Counted from the stretch's first letter, positions 7,722-15,858 are shown. The stretch is DNA of 16,229 nt from Spirochaetota bacterium (GCA_023396665.1 JAEWVL010000148.1:1-16229), one strand, 5' to 3'. Notes: generated by a model not told the origin, from the sequence alone. Numbers and translations: made by a program.

Positions 7722-9401
7722 ATGAAAATGAAAGGCGCTCGTATCGTTGTCGAATCATTGATGCGGGAAAATGTTGATATAATGTTCGGGTATCCCGGCG
7801 GAGTAGTCATACCAATTTTTGATGAAATATACCAGAGCCCGCTGAAATTTATTCTTACCAGACATGAACAGGGAGCGATACACGCTGCGGACGGCTATGC
7901 CCGGTCTACGGGCAGGCCGGGCATCGTTCTCGCCACTTCAGGTCCGGGAGCGACTAATCTTATAACCGGTCTGGCGACCGCTCATATGGATTCCATTCCC
8001 CTTGTCGTACTGACAGGACAGGTCTCTACCGAGCTTATCGGCAACGACGCTTTTCAGGAAGCTGATGTCACCGGCATTACACGTCCTGTCACGAAACACA
8101 ACTATCTTGTTCAGGACATAAAAGATCTTGCCCGCATCATAAAAGAGGCCTTTTATATCGCCACAACCGGCCGCCCCGGACCTGTTCTCATTGACATACC
8201 GGTCAATATATCAAACTCGTTTCACGAATTCGAATATCCGGAGGAAATCGATCTTCGCGGCTATAAACCGACCTACAAGGGTCATCCCATGCAGATCAAA
8301 AAAGCGGCAGAGATGATCGCTAATGCGAAGCAGCCTGTCATCTACGCAGGAGGCGGTGTTATCCTTTCAGGCGCCACCGATGAACTTCGAACATTCGTGA
8401 AAAAGACAGGCATACCGGTCACCACAACACTGCTCGGCCTCGGTTGTTTTCCGGAAACGGACGATCTTGCCCTCGAGATGCTCGGCATGCACGGCACCTA
8501 TTACGCGAATCACACGGTAAACGAATCCGATCTGCTTATCGCAATCGGCGCCCGCTTCGATGACCGCGTTACTGGAAAGATATCTGAGTTTATTCCCAAC
8601 GCGAAGGTGATTCACATCGATATTGATCCGGCTTCCGTCTCAAAAAATGTCGTGGTTGACGTGCCGATCGTCGGTGATTGCAAACAGGTTCTTGCAGAAC
8701 TTAACGAAATCGTAAAAGCGCCCGCCATCGATACTTGGGTCAGAGAAACACTTGAAATCAAGCGCTCGCATCCGCTCGAATATGACACGCAAAGCGACAC
8801 CATAAAACCGCAGTTTGTCATCGAACGGCTGTATGAGCAAACCAAAGGAAATGCGATTGTCTGCACCGAAGTGGGTCAACACCAGATGTGGGCGGCACAA
8901 TATTACAAATACACAAAACCCCGCACCTTTGTCTCCTCTGGCGGCTTGGGAACAATGGGCTTCGGTCTGCCGGCATCGATCGGCGCCCAATTCGGTAATC
9001 CCGACAGCATTGTACTCAATATTGCCGGTGACGGCTCCATTCAGATGAACATTCAGGAACTGATCGTTGCGGTACAACACGAACTTCCCATCGTCATAGC
9101 GATTCTGAATAACGGCTTTCTGGGCATGGTACGCCAGTGGCAGCAGCTTTTCTACGAACGCAGGTATTCGAATACCTGCATCAAATGCGCTCCTGACTTT
9201 GTTAAACTCGCCGAAGCCTACGGCGCTCAGGGCATACGTGTGACGGAAAAAGACGATGTTGACTCGGCCATCGAGAAGGCGCTTGCTGAAAGAAAAAAAC
9301 CGACCATTATTGATTTTCATGTCGAGAAAGAAGAGAATGTCTACCCCTTCGTGCCGTCAGGAAAAACAGTTAAAGACACCATTATGAGGGAACTTGCATG
9401 A
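7722..9401 (+). CDS. ilvB: Acetolactate synthase large (catalytic) subunit
   Basis: Joins two pyruvates, or pyruvate and 2-oxobutyrate, to make acetolactate or acetohydroxybutyrate, the first common step of valine, leucine and isoleucine synthesis. It uses thiamine diphosphate, magnesium and FAD. The product is 559 residues with the three TPP-enzyme domains. The catalytic glutamate is E49 in RHEQGAIHAADGYAR. The TPP-magnesium motif runs from GDGS (D437) to LNNG (463-465). QV at 100-101 and the FQEADVTGIT and RPVTKHNY segments are typical of biosynthetic AHAS rather than the catabolic AlsS type. The frame extends back to 7656, but the ATG at 7722 has AGGAGG five bases upstream and matches the family N-terminus. 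It overlaps ilvN by four bases (ATGA), fitting the large/small subunit complex. Confidence 0.97.
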   Translation: MKMKGARIVVESLMRENVDIMFGYPGGVVIPIFDEIYQSPLKFILTRHEQGAIHAADGYARSTGRPGIVLATSGPGATNLITGLATAHMDSIPLVVLTGQVSTELIGNDAFQEADVTGITRPVTKHNYLVQDIKDLARIIKEAFYIATTGRPGPVLIDIPVNISNSFHEFEYPEEIDLRGYKPTYKGHPMQIKKAAEMIANAKQPVIYAGGGVILSGATDELRTFVKKTGIPVTTTLLGLGCFPETDDLALEMLGMHGTYYANHTVNESDLLIAIGARFDDRVTGKISEFIPNAKVIHIDIDPASVSKNVVVDVPIVGDCKQVLAELNEIVKAPAIDTWVRETLEIKRSHPLEYDTQSDTIKPQFVIERLYEQTKGNAIVCTEVGQHQMWAAQYYKYTKPRTFVSSGGLGTMGFGLPASIGAQFGNPDSIVLNIAGDGSIQMNIQELIVAVQHELPIVIAILNNGFLGMVRQWQQLFYERRYSNTCIKCAPDFVKLAEAYGAQGIRVTEKDDVDSAIEKALAERKKPTIIDFHVEKEENVYPFVPSGKTVKDTIMRELA

Positions 9402-9880
9402 ACCAGTATGTGCTTTCAGTAAAAGTTGAAAACAAAACCGGAGTGCTCGCCCGTGTCGTCGGTCTGTTTTCGGCCCGGGGCTACAACATCGATTCTCTTT
9501 CAGTATCGAAAACACAGGAAGAAGACATCTCGGTCATAACACTTGTCGTTCATGGTGACGACCGGGTCATCGAGCAGGTAAAAAAACAGCTCAATAAACT
9601 AATCGATGTAATAAAGGTAAGCGATCACAGCACCATACCGACAGCCGAACGCGAAGTCGCGATGGTCAAGATACAGCTGACACCGCAGAAACGGGTCGAG
9701 ATTTTTCAGATCGCACAGACCTTTAAGGCCGAGATAATCGATATCTCGCAAAAGACACTGACCCTTGAGATAATGGGGCATCCGACAACGATCGATAATT
9801 TTATCGACATCATCAGCTCTTACGGCATCAAGGACATGATACGAAGCGGAAGGATATCGTTCGCACGTGAAAGGAAATAA
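9398..9880 (+). CDS. ilvN: Acetolactate synthase small (regulatory) subunit
   Basis: Binds the large subunit, raises its activity and, in studied enzymes, confers feedback inhibition by valine. The 160-residue length is standard for the IlvH/IlvN type. The N-terminal ACT domain covers about residues 3-75, with NKTGVLARVVGLFSARGYNIDSL as its signature (12-34; the GVLARV helix and GYNIDSL strand are the key parts). The C-terminal ACT-like domain covers about 80-157. AGGGA lies seven bases before the ATG, within the end of ilvB. The four-base overlap with ilvB and the 14-base overlap with the next gene indicate one transcript. Whether valine inhibits this enzyme cannot be read from the sequence. 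Confidence 0.96.
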   Translation: MNQYVLSVKVENKTGVLARVVGLFSARGYNIDSLSVSKTQEEDISVITLVVHGDDRVIEQVKKQLNKLIDVIKVSDHSTIPTAEREVAMVKIQLTPQKRVEIFQIAQTFKAEIIDISQKTLTLEIMGHPTTIDNFIDIISSYGIKDMIRSGRISFARERK

Positions 9881-10556
9881 AGCGACAGGCCTTAGTCCAA
9901 AAAAAAGTGTCTTCGTATCGAAGGCGATTACCGCCTATATCCGTGAACAGGGTGTTCGCGAAAACGAACAGCTTGCCATGGTCAGAGAGAAAACATCGAA
10001 TCACCCCTGCGCGAAAATGCAGATCACCCCGGAACAGGGCCAGTTTCTCGCGTTTGTTGCGAGACTGATCGGGGCCGCACGCACACTCGAAATCGGCGTG
10101 TTTACCGGTTACAGCGCCATGGCCGTCGCACAGGTTCTGCCGCCGGACGGCAAACTCATCGCAATAGACAAGTCCATCGACTGGACGTCACGGGCAAAAC
10201 GCTTCTGGGATGAGGCCGGCGTTTCAGACAAAATCGATCTTCGCATCGGTGAGGGCTGTGAACTGCTTCAGGCTCTTGTAGATGAAGGCGCGGACTGTAG
10301 TTTCGATCTCGTCTTTATCGATGCCGATAAAAAAAACTACCGCAACTACTACGTCTTTGCAAAACGGCTTGTTAGACGCGGGGGGATGATTATCGTCGAC
10401 AACACCCTTTGGCGCGGCAGTGTCACTGCGGCGCAGACCGACGATCTGGCCGCTAACGAAATGAAAAGCTTTAACCGGATGCTGTACGAAGACATGGACA
10501 TGGAGATTTGCATGCTCCCGCTCGGTGACGGAATGACTCTGCTTTTAAAGAAATGA
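9867..10556 (+). CDS. SAM-dependent O-methyltransferase, family 3 (CCoAOMT-like)
   Basis: A 229-residue class I methyltransferase that should move a methyl group from S-adenosylmethionine to a hydroxyl of a small molecule; the acceptor is unknown. SAM-binding motif I is LEIGVFTGYSA (74-84), followed by the acidic residue in AIDKS (D101). FDLVFIDADKKNY (146-158) and IIVDN (175-179) supply D152, D178 and N179, the metal-binding set of catechol/caffeoyl-CoA type enzymes, so it is probably metal dependent. The ORF opens with GTG at 9867 inside the last codons of ilvN; the ribosome site is poor, so a start a few codons later is possible. Its place right after ilvBN suggests shared transcription, not necessarily a role in branched-chain amino acids. 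A hairpin follows the stop. Confidence 0.88.
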   Translation: MKGNKATGLSPKKSVFVSKAITAYIREQGVRENEQLAMVREKTSNHPCAKMQITPEQGQFLAFVARLIGAARTLEIGVFTGYSAMAVAQVLPPDGKLIAIDKSIDWTSRAKRFWDEAGVSDKIDLRIGEGCELLQALVDEGADCSFDLVFIDADKKNYRNYYVFAKRLVRRGGMIIVDNTLWRGSVTAAQTDDLAANEMKSFNRMLYEDMDMEICMLPLGDGMTLLLKK

Positions 10557-10561
10557 TTTGC

Positions 10562-10589
10562 CCGCCGTTTTCATGATTAAAAACGGCGG
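10562..10589. terminator. Hairpin between convergent genes
   Basis: CCGCCGTTTT (10562-10571) and AAAACGGCGG (10580-10589) form a perfect 10-bp stem with an 8-base loop, six bases after the methyltransferase stop and six bases before the stop of the VKOR-DsbA gene on the other strand. It is symmetrical and could end transcription from both sides, but neither strand has a U-run after the stem, so it is not a textbook intrinsic terminator. Confidence 0.55.
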
Positions 10590-10595
10590 CAACCG

Positions 10596-11843
10596 CTATT
10601 TGATCCCTTTCTCTTTCATAACATGATCGAGAATCTTCGACAATGAATCAAGCGATGGCGCCCCCTCAATACGCCTTTCATCGATGAACAGCGTCGGAGT
10701 GGCTCTGATATCTATCGTTAACCCGCTTTCCATATGTGCCGCCAGCTCGGCGTGCGCCTTCTTTGACAAAACGGCATCTTTCATTCTTTTCGCGTCATCC
10801 GCATCATCGACGATCGCATCGATAAGCGAATCGATTTTCTGGCCTGTGGCGATCAGCTGTCTGACCGTCTTCTTTCTGTCATAATATGCGGCGACTGTTT
10901 TCTCATACACTCCCGTTTGAGCAGCTGCATAAAATATTTCGGTAACAAGACAGGCTCCCGGATGTAACGCGGAACTCACCGAGCTGTTACACTCGGGATC
11001 AAGAGGATGATAAAAGAAACGTATTCGCACACGGTCTTTATATTTCTCCAGAATTTTCGTATGGTTTTTATGAAAAGCCTCACAGGCCCCGCACATGGGG
11101 TCGGTAAATACATCGATAGTCATCGGCGCATCCGCAGCTCCCGCAATCATTGAACTTTCAGGAAACTGAATTCTTTCTCTCGGCGTATCAAGATAGCGTT
11201 CGAGCAAAGTCTTTCTCTCATTTGTATCATCACCTGAAGCCATCGGCGCATTAAATCGCAGATCGATAAACAGCGAAAACGATACGATAAAAAGAAAAAG
11301 AACCGCAGAGAAGTAAACAAAGGTACCGAACGAGAAACGCCGGTCATCGGAAATAAACAGGTGTTTCTGTCCGTCACTGTAACGGGCGAGAAGTGCCACG
11401 AAGGAACCGCTCGAACGAAGCACCGAAAAAACTGCAAAAATGAGAATCAGGATATCGATTAGCGCTATTGCCAGGGTATAGGGACACACTTGCAGACGCA
11501 GCATGGCGGCGACATAAACCGTGATATGAACGAAGGCCGCAACAGCGATAAAAGGGAGTATCATTCTGAAAGCGGATCTGTACTGACTGCCTGATTCGGA
11601 GAAGAGAAAATACGAAAGAAATATCCACAGAAAGAAGAAGAGCTGAACCGAAATAAAGGAAATACCGAAGGTTCTCGCATAGGGCGTATTGATAAACGGA
11701 GAGCAGGTCCCGGGACTGCAGTGCAGCGCAGTCAGTATTTGCGCAGGAACGATACGATTCAACTGCAAAAAGAAACAGAGAGCAATTCCTGTAAATGATA
11801 AAACAATTAATATCAGGGGAAATACTTTTCTGTCGTAGTTCAT
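10596..11843 (-). CDS. VKOR-DsbA fusion: membrane disulfide-bond-forming protein
   Basis: A 415-residue fusion of a vitamin K epoxide reductase-like membrane part and a DsbA/DsbG-like thioredoxin domain. Such proteins make disulfides in exported proteins and pass electrons to quinone. Five membrane segments are visible, at about 8-28, 59-81, 91-114, 121-143 and 172-194. C42 and C47 match the shuttle cysteine pair in the first periplasmic loop (HCSPGTC, then PYARTFGIS as in other VKORs). The quinone-side CXXC reads C120-P-Y-T123, so its second cysteine is missing. The thioredoxin domain (about 236-411) has TDPM then C251-G-A-C254, a cis-proline at P383 in ATPTLFID, and an extra possible disulfide C285/C298. 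AAGGA precedes the ATG by about ten bases. Hairpins separate it from metK, so it is probably transcribed alone. Confidence 0.9.
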   Translation of the reverse strand: MNYDRKVFPLILIVLSFTGIALCFFLQLNRIVPAQILTALHCSPGTCSPFINTPYARTFGISFISVQLFFFLWIFLSYFLFSESGSQYRSAFRMILPFIAVAAFVHITVYVAAMLRLQVCPYTLAIALIDILILIFAVFSVLRSSGSFVALLARYSDGQKHLFISDDRRFSFGTFVYFSAVLFLFIVSFSLFIDLRFNAPMASGDDTNERKTLLERYLDTPRERIQFPESSMIAGAADAPMTIDVFTDPMCGACEAFHKNHTKILEKYKDRVRIRFFYHPLDPECNSSVSSALHPGACLVTEIFYAAAQTGVYEKTVAAYYDRKKTVRQLIATGQKIDSLIDAIVDDADDAKRMKDAVLSKKAHAELAAHMESGLTIDIRATPTLFIDERRIEGAPSLDSLSKILDHVMKEKGIK

Positions 11844-11971
11844 GGCGATTAATTCCTTCTTTATGGATATTTGTCAGTTAGTGTAAGGCTTTCACGTTAT
11901 CAATATGATCTTCTTATTCGGCAACAAAAAAAACACGCCCTTTACCATTACTCTGGTACTAACAGTCTCCC

Positions 11972-11996
11972 GCTTAAGTCCAACATGGACTTAAGC
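11972..11996. repeat. Perfect 11-bp hairpin with 3-base loop
   Basis: GCTTAAGTCCA (11972-11982) and TGGACTTAAGC (11986-11996) are exact reverse complements around ACA. No U-run follows on either strand. It could be an operator, a transcript-stabilising stem or a second terminator arm after metK. Confidence 0.6.
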
Positions 11997-12018
11997 AGTG
12001 TCGTTTCGGCAAACTGCC

Positions 12019-12053
12019 AAATAAAGAAGGCCGTTCCTTGCGGGAACAGCCTT
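12019..12053 (-). terminator. Probable metK terminator
   Basis: Read on the minus strand, AAGGCTGTTCC pairs with GGAACGGCCTT through a short loop (12053-12027), with one internal mismatch. It is followed by CTTTATTTGG, a modest U-rich tail. The stem begins about 57 bases after the metK stop. Confidence 0.6.
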
Positions 12054-12109
12054 GAAATCAGCACAGGAGATTTCTGTTATTTCATGAACCCATTGTGTTA
12101 CAAAAGGGA

Positions 12110-13297
12110 TTAATGCTTGAAATAGTCCCGCAATACGGCAATTTTGTCGGTTTTTTCCCACGAGAATTTATCCCGACCGAAATGTCCGTAAGCCGCGGTG
12201 TCACGATAGTTCCAACCCTTCGGATTAAGAAGATCCAGTTGCTTGATGATTTCGGCGGGTCTGAAATTGAAAATATCTTCGGAATCGAGCATTTTCTGGA
12301 TTCTGTTTTCATCCACTTTGTTTGTGCCGAAGGTGTCGACATTGACACTGAGCGGCTTCGCCACCCCGATAGCATAGGACACCTGCACCTCGCATTTCCC
12401 GGCAAGACCGGCGGCGACTATGTTCTTGGCAACGTATCGCGCGTAGTAGGCCGCCGATCGATCCACTTTCGAAGGATCCTTACCCGAAAAGGCACCGCCG
12501 CCATGACAACCGACACCGCCGTAGGTGTCGACGATGATCTTTCTTCCCGTCACTCCCGCATCGCCGTGCGGTCCGCCTATGACAAATTTACCGGTGGGAT
12601 TTATATAGTACTCGGTCCTGTCAGTCAGAAGACCAGTAGAACCAAGCACCTGCTGTATCACCTCGATCATGTCCTTGCGAATGGTTTCAAGTGAAACATC
12701 ATCGGTCTGATGCGAAATAACGACGTTCGTGATCTCCCTGGGTTTTCCGTCAACATGAAGTATCGACACCTGTGATTTCGAATCCGGTCGCAGATAGGCA
12801 ATCGTTCCTTTTTTGCGCAACTTTTGCAGCTCGTCGAGCAGCATGTGGGAAAACATGATCGGCGCCGGCATCAACTGCGCCGTAGCGTCCGATGCATATC
12901 CGAACATCATACCCTGGTCACCGGCGCCCTGTTCCTTGAACAGGCCTTCGCCCTCGGTAACGCCCTGAGATATGTCAACAGACTGCGGATGTATGTGGCA
13001 GAGATATTCAAAGGTATCGGCACAGAAGAGCAACTCTTCGCGATTATAGCCGATCTCCCGCACCACCTGGCGCGCTATCTTTTCGGGATCGATGTTTTCC
13101 CATCCGCCGCAGGTGATCTCACCCATGTTGACGACAAAATTTGTCGTGACACCCGTCTCGCAGGCGACACGGCTTTTACGATCCTGCGCAAGGCAGGCAT
13201 CGAGAATCGCGTCGGATATCTGGTCGCATACCTTGTCGGGATGCCCTTCGCTGACCGATTCTGAAGTAAAAACGTGATTGTGTAATATTTTGCTCAT
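12110..13297 (-). CDS. metK: Methionine adenosyltransferase (SAM synthetase)
   Basis: Makes S-adenosylmethionine from methionine and ATP in the cytoplasm. With the ATG at 13297 the product is 395 residues, the standard length. TSESVSEGHPDKVCDQISDA (11-30) is the family N-terminal signature with the ATP-contacting H19 and D21. GAGDQGMMFGYA (124-135) is the second signature, and the GGGAFSGKDPSKVDRSAAY stretch in the last third is the third. The frame runs back to 13339, but the ATG at 13297 has GGAG eight bases upstream and begins the conserved MSK start. It lies 120 bases after ahcY on the same strand, completing a regulator-ahcY-metK cluster that links SAH removal to SAM synthesis. A terminator follows. 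Confidence 0.98.
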   Translation of the reverse strand: MSKILHNHVFTSESVSEGHPDKVCDQISDAILDACLAQDRKSRVACETGVTTNFVVNMGEITCGGWENIDPEKIARQVVREIGYNREELLFCADTFEYLCHIHPQSVDISQGVTEGEGLFKEQGAGDQGMMFGYASDATAQLMPAPIMFSHMLLDELQKLRKKGTIAYLRPDSKSQVSILHVDGKPREITNVVISHQTDDVSLETIRKDMIEVIQQVLGSTGLLTDRTEYYINPTGKFVIGGPHGDAGVTGRKIIVDTYGGVGCHGGGAFSGKDPSKVDRSAAYYARYVAKNIVAAGLAGKCEVQVSYAIGVAKPLSVNVDTFGTNKVDENRIQKMLDSEDIFNFRPAEIIKQLDLLNPKGWNYRDTAAYGHFGRDKFSWEKTDKIAVLRDYFKH

Positions 13298-13336
13298 TGC
13301 AATTACTCCGTAAAGTATCTTTATTCCGCAAATCGG

Positions 13337-13354
13337 CATGACTGATTAGTCATG
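13337..13354. promoter_or_regulatory. Dyad upstream of metK
   Basis: CATGACT (13337-13343) and AGTCATG (13348-13354) are exact reverse complements around GATT, 40 bases before the metK start. The size and symmetry suit a dimeric repressor site. No convincing promoter hexamers surround it, so the role is open. Confidence 0.4.
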
Positions 13355-13373
13355 ACCGACACAAGTGCAAAGC

Positions 13374-13409
13374 CATGAGAATTGATAAGAATCCGTATCA
13401 ATTCTCATG
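13374..13409. repeat. Perfect 14-bp stem-loop in the ahcY-metK gap
   Basis: CATGAGAATTGATA (13374-13387) and TATCAATTCTCATG (13396-13409) pair perfectly around an 8-base loop, nine bases after the ahcY stop. No U-run follows on the minus strand, so it is not a classical terminator; it may protect the ahcY 3' end, mark a processing site, or reduce read-through into metK. Confidence 0.65.
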
Positions 13410-13417
13410 TAGTAGCG

Positions 13418-14839
13418 TCAATAACGGTAATGGTCTGGCTTGAAGGGGCCTTCGACCTTAATACCGAGATATTCGGCCTGTTTCTTTGTCAGCGATGTGA
13501 GTTTCGCATTGACACGTGAAAGGTGCAGGCGCGCCACCTCTTCATCAAGATGTTTCGGAAGCGTATAGACCTGCTTCTGCAGCCCTCCCTTCGAGAGCAT
13601 GATTTGCGCAAGCACCTGATTGGTAAACGAATTGGACATGACGAATGAGGGATGCCCTGTCGCACAGCCGAGATTAACCAGACGGCCTTCAGCCAGAATG
13701 ATGATCGATCTTCCCGACTTGAGCGTCCATTTGTCGACCTGCGGCTTGATATTCTCGCAAACACAGCCCTTTGTCGTTTCAAGATAATGCATATCGATCT
13801 CATGATCAAAGTGACCGATGTTGCAGACGATCGCCTCGTTTTTCATCTTCTCCATATGATCGCCGGTGATGACATCACAACAACCGGTGGTGGTGACGAA
13901 GATATCTCCCTGCGAGGCGGCTTCTTCCATCGTGACGACCTCGAATCCCTCCATTGAAGCCTGAAGGGCGCAGATCGGATCTATCTCTGTGACGGCAACC
14001 CGAGCTCCCATGCCGCGAAAAGCCTGCGCACAGCCCTTACCCACATCACCGTAACCGCAAACGATGCAGTATTTGCCGGCAATCATGATGTCGGTCGCGC
14101 GTTTTATGCCGTCAATCAGCGATTCACGACATCCGTAAAGATTGTCAAATTTCGATTTGGTAACCGCATCGTTCACATTCACAGCGGGAAACAACAGCTC
14201 GTTTTTTTCGGCCAGCTGATACAGTCGGTGTACACCGGTAGTCGTCTCTTCTGAAACGCCTTTGATCTTCGCAGCAAAACTCTGCCACTTCGTCGGGTTC
14301 TCTTCGTACGCCGCTTTCAGACGATCCATGATGATCTGAAACTCTTTGTTATCATGCTTCTCATCGAGCAGTTTCGGATTTTTTTCGATCTCGCAGCCCT
14401 TGTGAATCATGAGCGTTGCATCACCGCCGTCATCGACGATCAGATCGGGACCGGAACCGTCAGGCCAGGTCAATGCCATCTCGGTACACCACCAGTACTC
14501 TTCAAGGCTCTCTCCTTTCCACGCGAAAACCTTCGCCAGACCGCGTTTGGCCACCGCTGCGGCGGCATGATCCTGCGTCGAAAAAATATTGCAGCTTGCC
14601 CAGCGGATATCCGCCCCTAGCTCAGCGAGCGTCTCGATGAGCATCGCCGTCTGGATTGTCATATGAAGACTGCCGGTAATCTTCAAACCCTTGAAAGGCT
14701 TGTCCTTTCCGTATTTCTCACGCGCCGCCATAAGCCCCGGCATTTCGTTTTCCGAAAGCTTCATCTCTTTGATGCCAAGCTGCGCCTCTTCAATGTCCCG
14801 CACCTTGTAGGGAAGATCAAGCTGTAGCTTCGATACCAT
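13418..14839 (-). CDS. ahcY: S-adenosylhomocysteine hydrolase
   Basis: Splits S-adenosylhomocysteine, the inhibitory by-product of methyl transfer, into adenosine and homocysteine, using tightly bound NAD. The 473-residue product is the long form found in many bacteria and plants, with an extra segment at about 150-190. HMTIQTAMLIETL (59-71) and the DDGGDATLM segment (136-144) are substrate-domain signatures. NVNDAVTKSKFDN (221-233) holds the catalytic lysine and aspartate, GYGDVGKG (262-269) is the NAD-binding glycine loop, and the protein ends PDHYRY as expected. The ATG has AGAGG six bases upstream and overlaps the end of the regulator gene by 23 bases, so the two are co-transcribed. Homocysteine would go back to methionine and then, through the neighbour metK, to SAM. 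Confidence 0.98.
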   Translation of the reverse strand: MVSKLQLDLPYKVRDIEEAQLGIKEMKLSENEMPGLMAAREKYGKDKPFKGLKITGSLHMTIQTAMLIETLAELGADIRWASCNIFSTQDHAAAAVAKRGLAKVFAWKGESLEEYWWCTEMALTWPDGSGPDLIVDDGGDATLMIHKGCEIEKNPKLLDEKHDNKEFQIIMDRLKAAYEENPTKWQSFAAKIKGVSEETTTGVHRLYQLAEKNELLFPAVNVNDAVTKSKFDNLYGCRESLIDGIKRATDIMIAGKYCIVCGYGDVGKGCAQAFRGMGARVAVTEIDPICALQASMEGFEVVTMEEAASQGDIFVTTTGCCDVITGDHMEKMKNEAIVCNIGHFDHEIDMHYLETTKGCVCENIKPQVDKWTLKSGRSIIILAEGRLVNLGCATGHPSFVMSNSFTNQVLAQIMLSKGGLQKQVYTLPKHLDEEVARLHLSRVNAKLTSLTKKQAEYLGIKVEGPFKPDHYRY

Positions 14840-15791
14840 GTAAACCTCTCATTTTTTCTGATAATAATATGTGAAGCGCCATATTGCTGCCGATTGAGAC
14901 GGCATCATAGCGCCTGACTTCGAATCCCCCCGCATGAAGCCATCTGCAAAGTGACTTCTTATCAAAGCCGAGCCAAAGATCGCCGTAATCTTTTGAAAAA
15001 CCGGCCATATCGTGCCGGTCAAAATCGACGAGTACCAGCGTGGTGCCGGGTTTAAGCGCCCTGTTTATCTCACAAAGCGTCTCTCTTGGATTCGGACTGT
15101 GGTGCAGAACACAGTTGAGCAGCGCACAATCCGCCTCGTTGTCCCGCAAAGGCAGATGCTCTATGGAACCGATTCTGAGCTCAGGTTTTTTTCGTGATTC
15201 ACTGAAACGTCGTGATGCGAGCTCTATCATTGCGGGCGAATTGTCGACGCCGATAATATCACCGGAAAAAAGATTCCGTTCTATAATTGTATTGATCAGA
15301 TCACCGGTGCCGCAGCCGAGATCGACAATAGTCTTGCAATCGATATCGTGAAGCAGATCAGCAATGAATGCATTGCTGTCAAAATCACCGAATATCTTTT
15401 TTTTCAGGTCGTCCCATCTCGGGGCGATGTCGTTGAAAAATTCACGTGTGCGTTCACCACGCTGCACAAGCATGGCTTCGGCCCGACGGCGGTCAGCTTC
15501 AATGCTTTCCTGATACATAAAGGGGAATAGAGCTGTAAGGCATTGCAAACCTCTGCCGCCGGATACAAGCGAATAGTACGCGCTCAGGCCTTCGCGACGG
15601 CAATCCAGTACATCCGCATCAAGCAGTATTTTAAGATGCCGCGAGACACGCGACTGCCCCATCCCGAGAACGTTGCATATTTCGTTCACCGAGAGTTCGT
15701 AATTGCGTAACAGAAGAACAATCCGCTCTCTGGTCGGATCGGCAAGCGCCTTCAAAAAAGGCTGCAGACTCTTTTCCTGTCCGATAATCAT
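14817..15791 (-). CDS. ArsR-family regulator fused to a SAM-methyltransferase domain (SahR-like)
   Basis: A 324-residue two-domain protein. Residues 10-80 are an ArsR winged helix: ALADPTRERIVLLL, then the recognition region GMGQSRVSRHLKIL (43-56). Residues 112-311 are a class I methyltransferase domain of the UbiE/Methyltransf_11 type with DLGCGTG (157-163), the acidic residue in GVDNS (D183) and the LNCVLHHSPNPRETLCEINR region near 225-244. The same fusion accompanies ahcY and metK in other bacteria, where SahR represses SAM-cycle genes and responds to SAH; here that is inference from context. The SAM/SAH pocket looks intact, so the domain may sense SAH or still methylate. ATG 15791 is preferred to the in-frame TTG at 15836 because the winged helix begins soon after it, though its ribosome site is weak. 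The stop lies 23 bases inside ahcY. Confidence 0.88.
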   Translation of the reverse strand: MIIGQEKSLQPFLKALADPTRERIVLLLRNYELSVNEICNVLGMGQSRVSRHLKILLDADVLDCRREGLSAYYSLVSGGRGLQCLTALFPFMYQESIEADRRRAEAMLVQRGERTREFFNDIAPRWDDLKKKIFGDFDSNAFIADLLHDIDCKTIVDLGCGTGDLINTIIERNLFSGDIIGVDNSPAMIELASRRFSESRKKPELRIGSIEHLPLRDNEADCALLNCVLHHSPNPRETLCEINRALKPGTTLVLVDFDRHDMAGFSKDYGDLWLGFDKKSLCRWLHAGGFEVRRYDAVSIGSNMALHILLSEKMRGLHGIEATA

Positions 15792-15858
15792 ATCGCTATA
15801 CCCGTCCGTGGTCGGAAAACACCGCCCCGGCTTCAACCTGTGTCATATAATTTATTTA

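Larger units (their letters stand above)
11844..12109. other. Spacer between metK and the VKOR-DsbA gene
   Basis: No gene is visible. The spacer holds the metK terminator candidate and a second, perfect hairpin, both listed separately. The part nearest the VKOR-DsbA start is AT-rich on the minus strand and presumably carries its promoter, but I found no hexamer pair good enough to name. Confidence 0.5.

Noticed and set aside
7371..7758. Several minus-strand open frames of 77-115 codons in the nadK-ilvB gap
   Set aside because: They overlap one another, lack good ribosome sites and conserved-looking content, and cover the region where promoters are expected.
8640..9320. A 226-codon open frame on the minus strand
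   Set aside because: It is antisense to the TPP-binding part of ilvB and has no recognisable content.
11484..11495. A frameshift or sequencing slip turning CXXC into CPYT in the VKOR part
   Set aside because: The frame before and after is intact and matches a membrane helix. A slip would disrupt the downstream sequence, which continues normally.
12095..13264. Plus-strand open frames of 199 and 146 codons
   Set aside because: They are antisense to metK, which is unmistakable on the minus strand.
13298..13417. SAM or SAH riboswitch ahead of metK, or ahead of ahcY
   Set aside because: The metK gap is filled by simple two-arm dyads without the multi-helix junction of known SAM riboswitches, and ahcY overlaps the upstream gene, leaving no leader.
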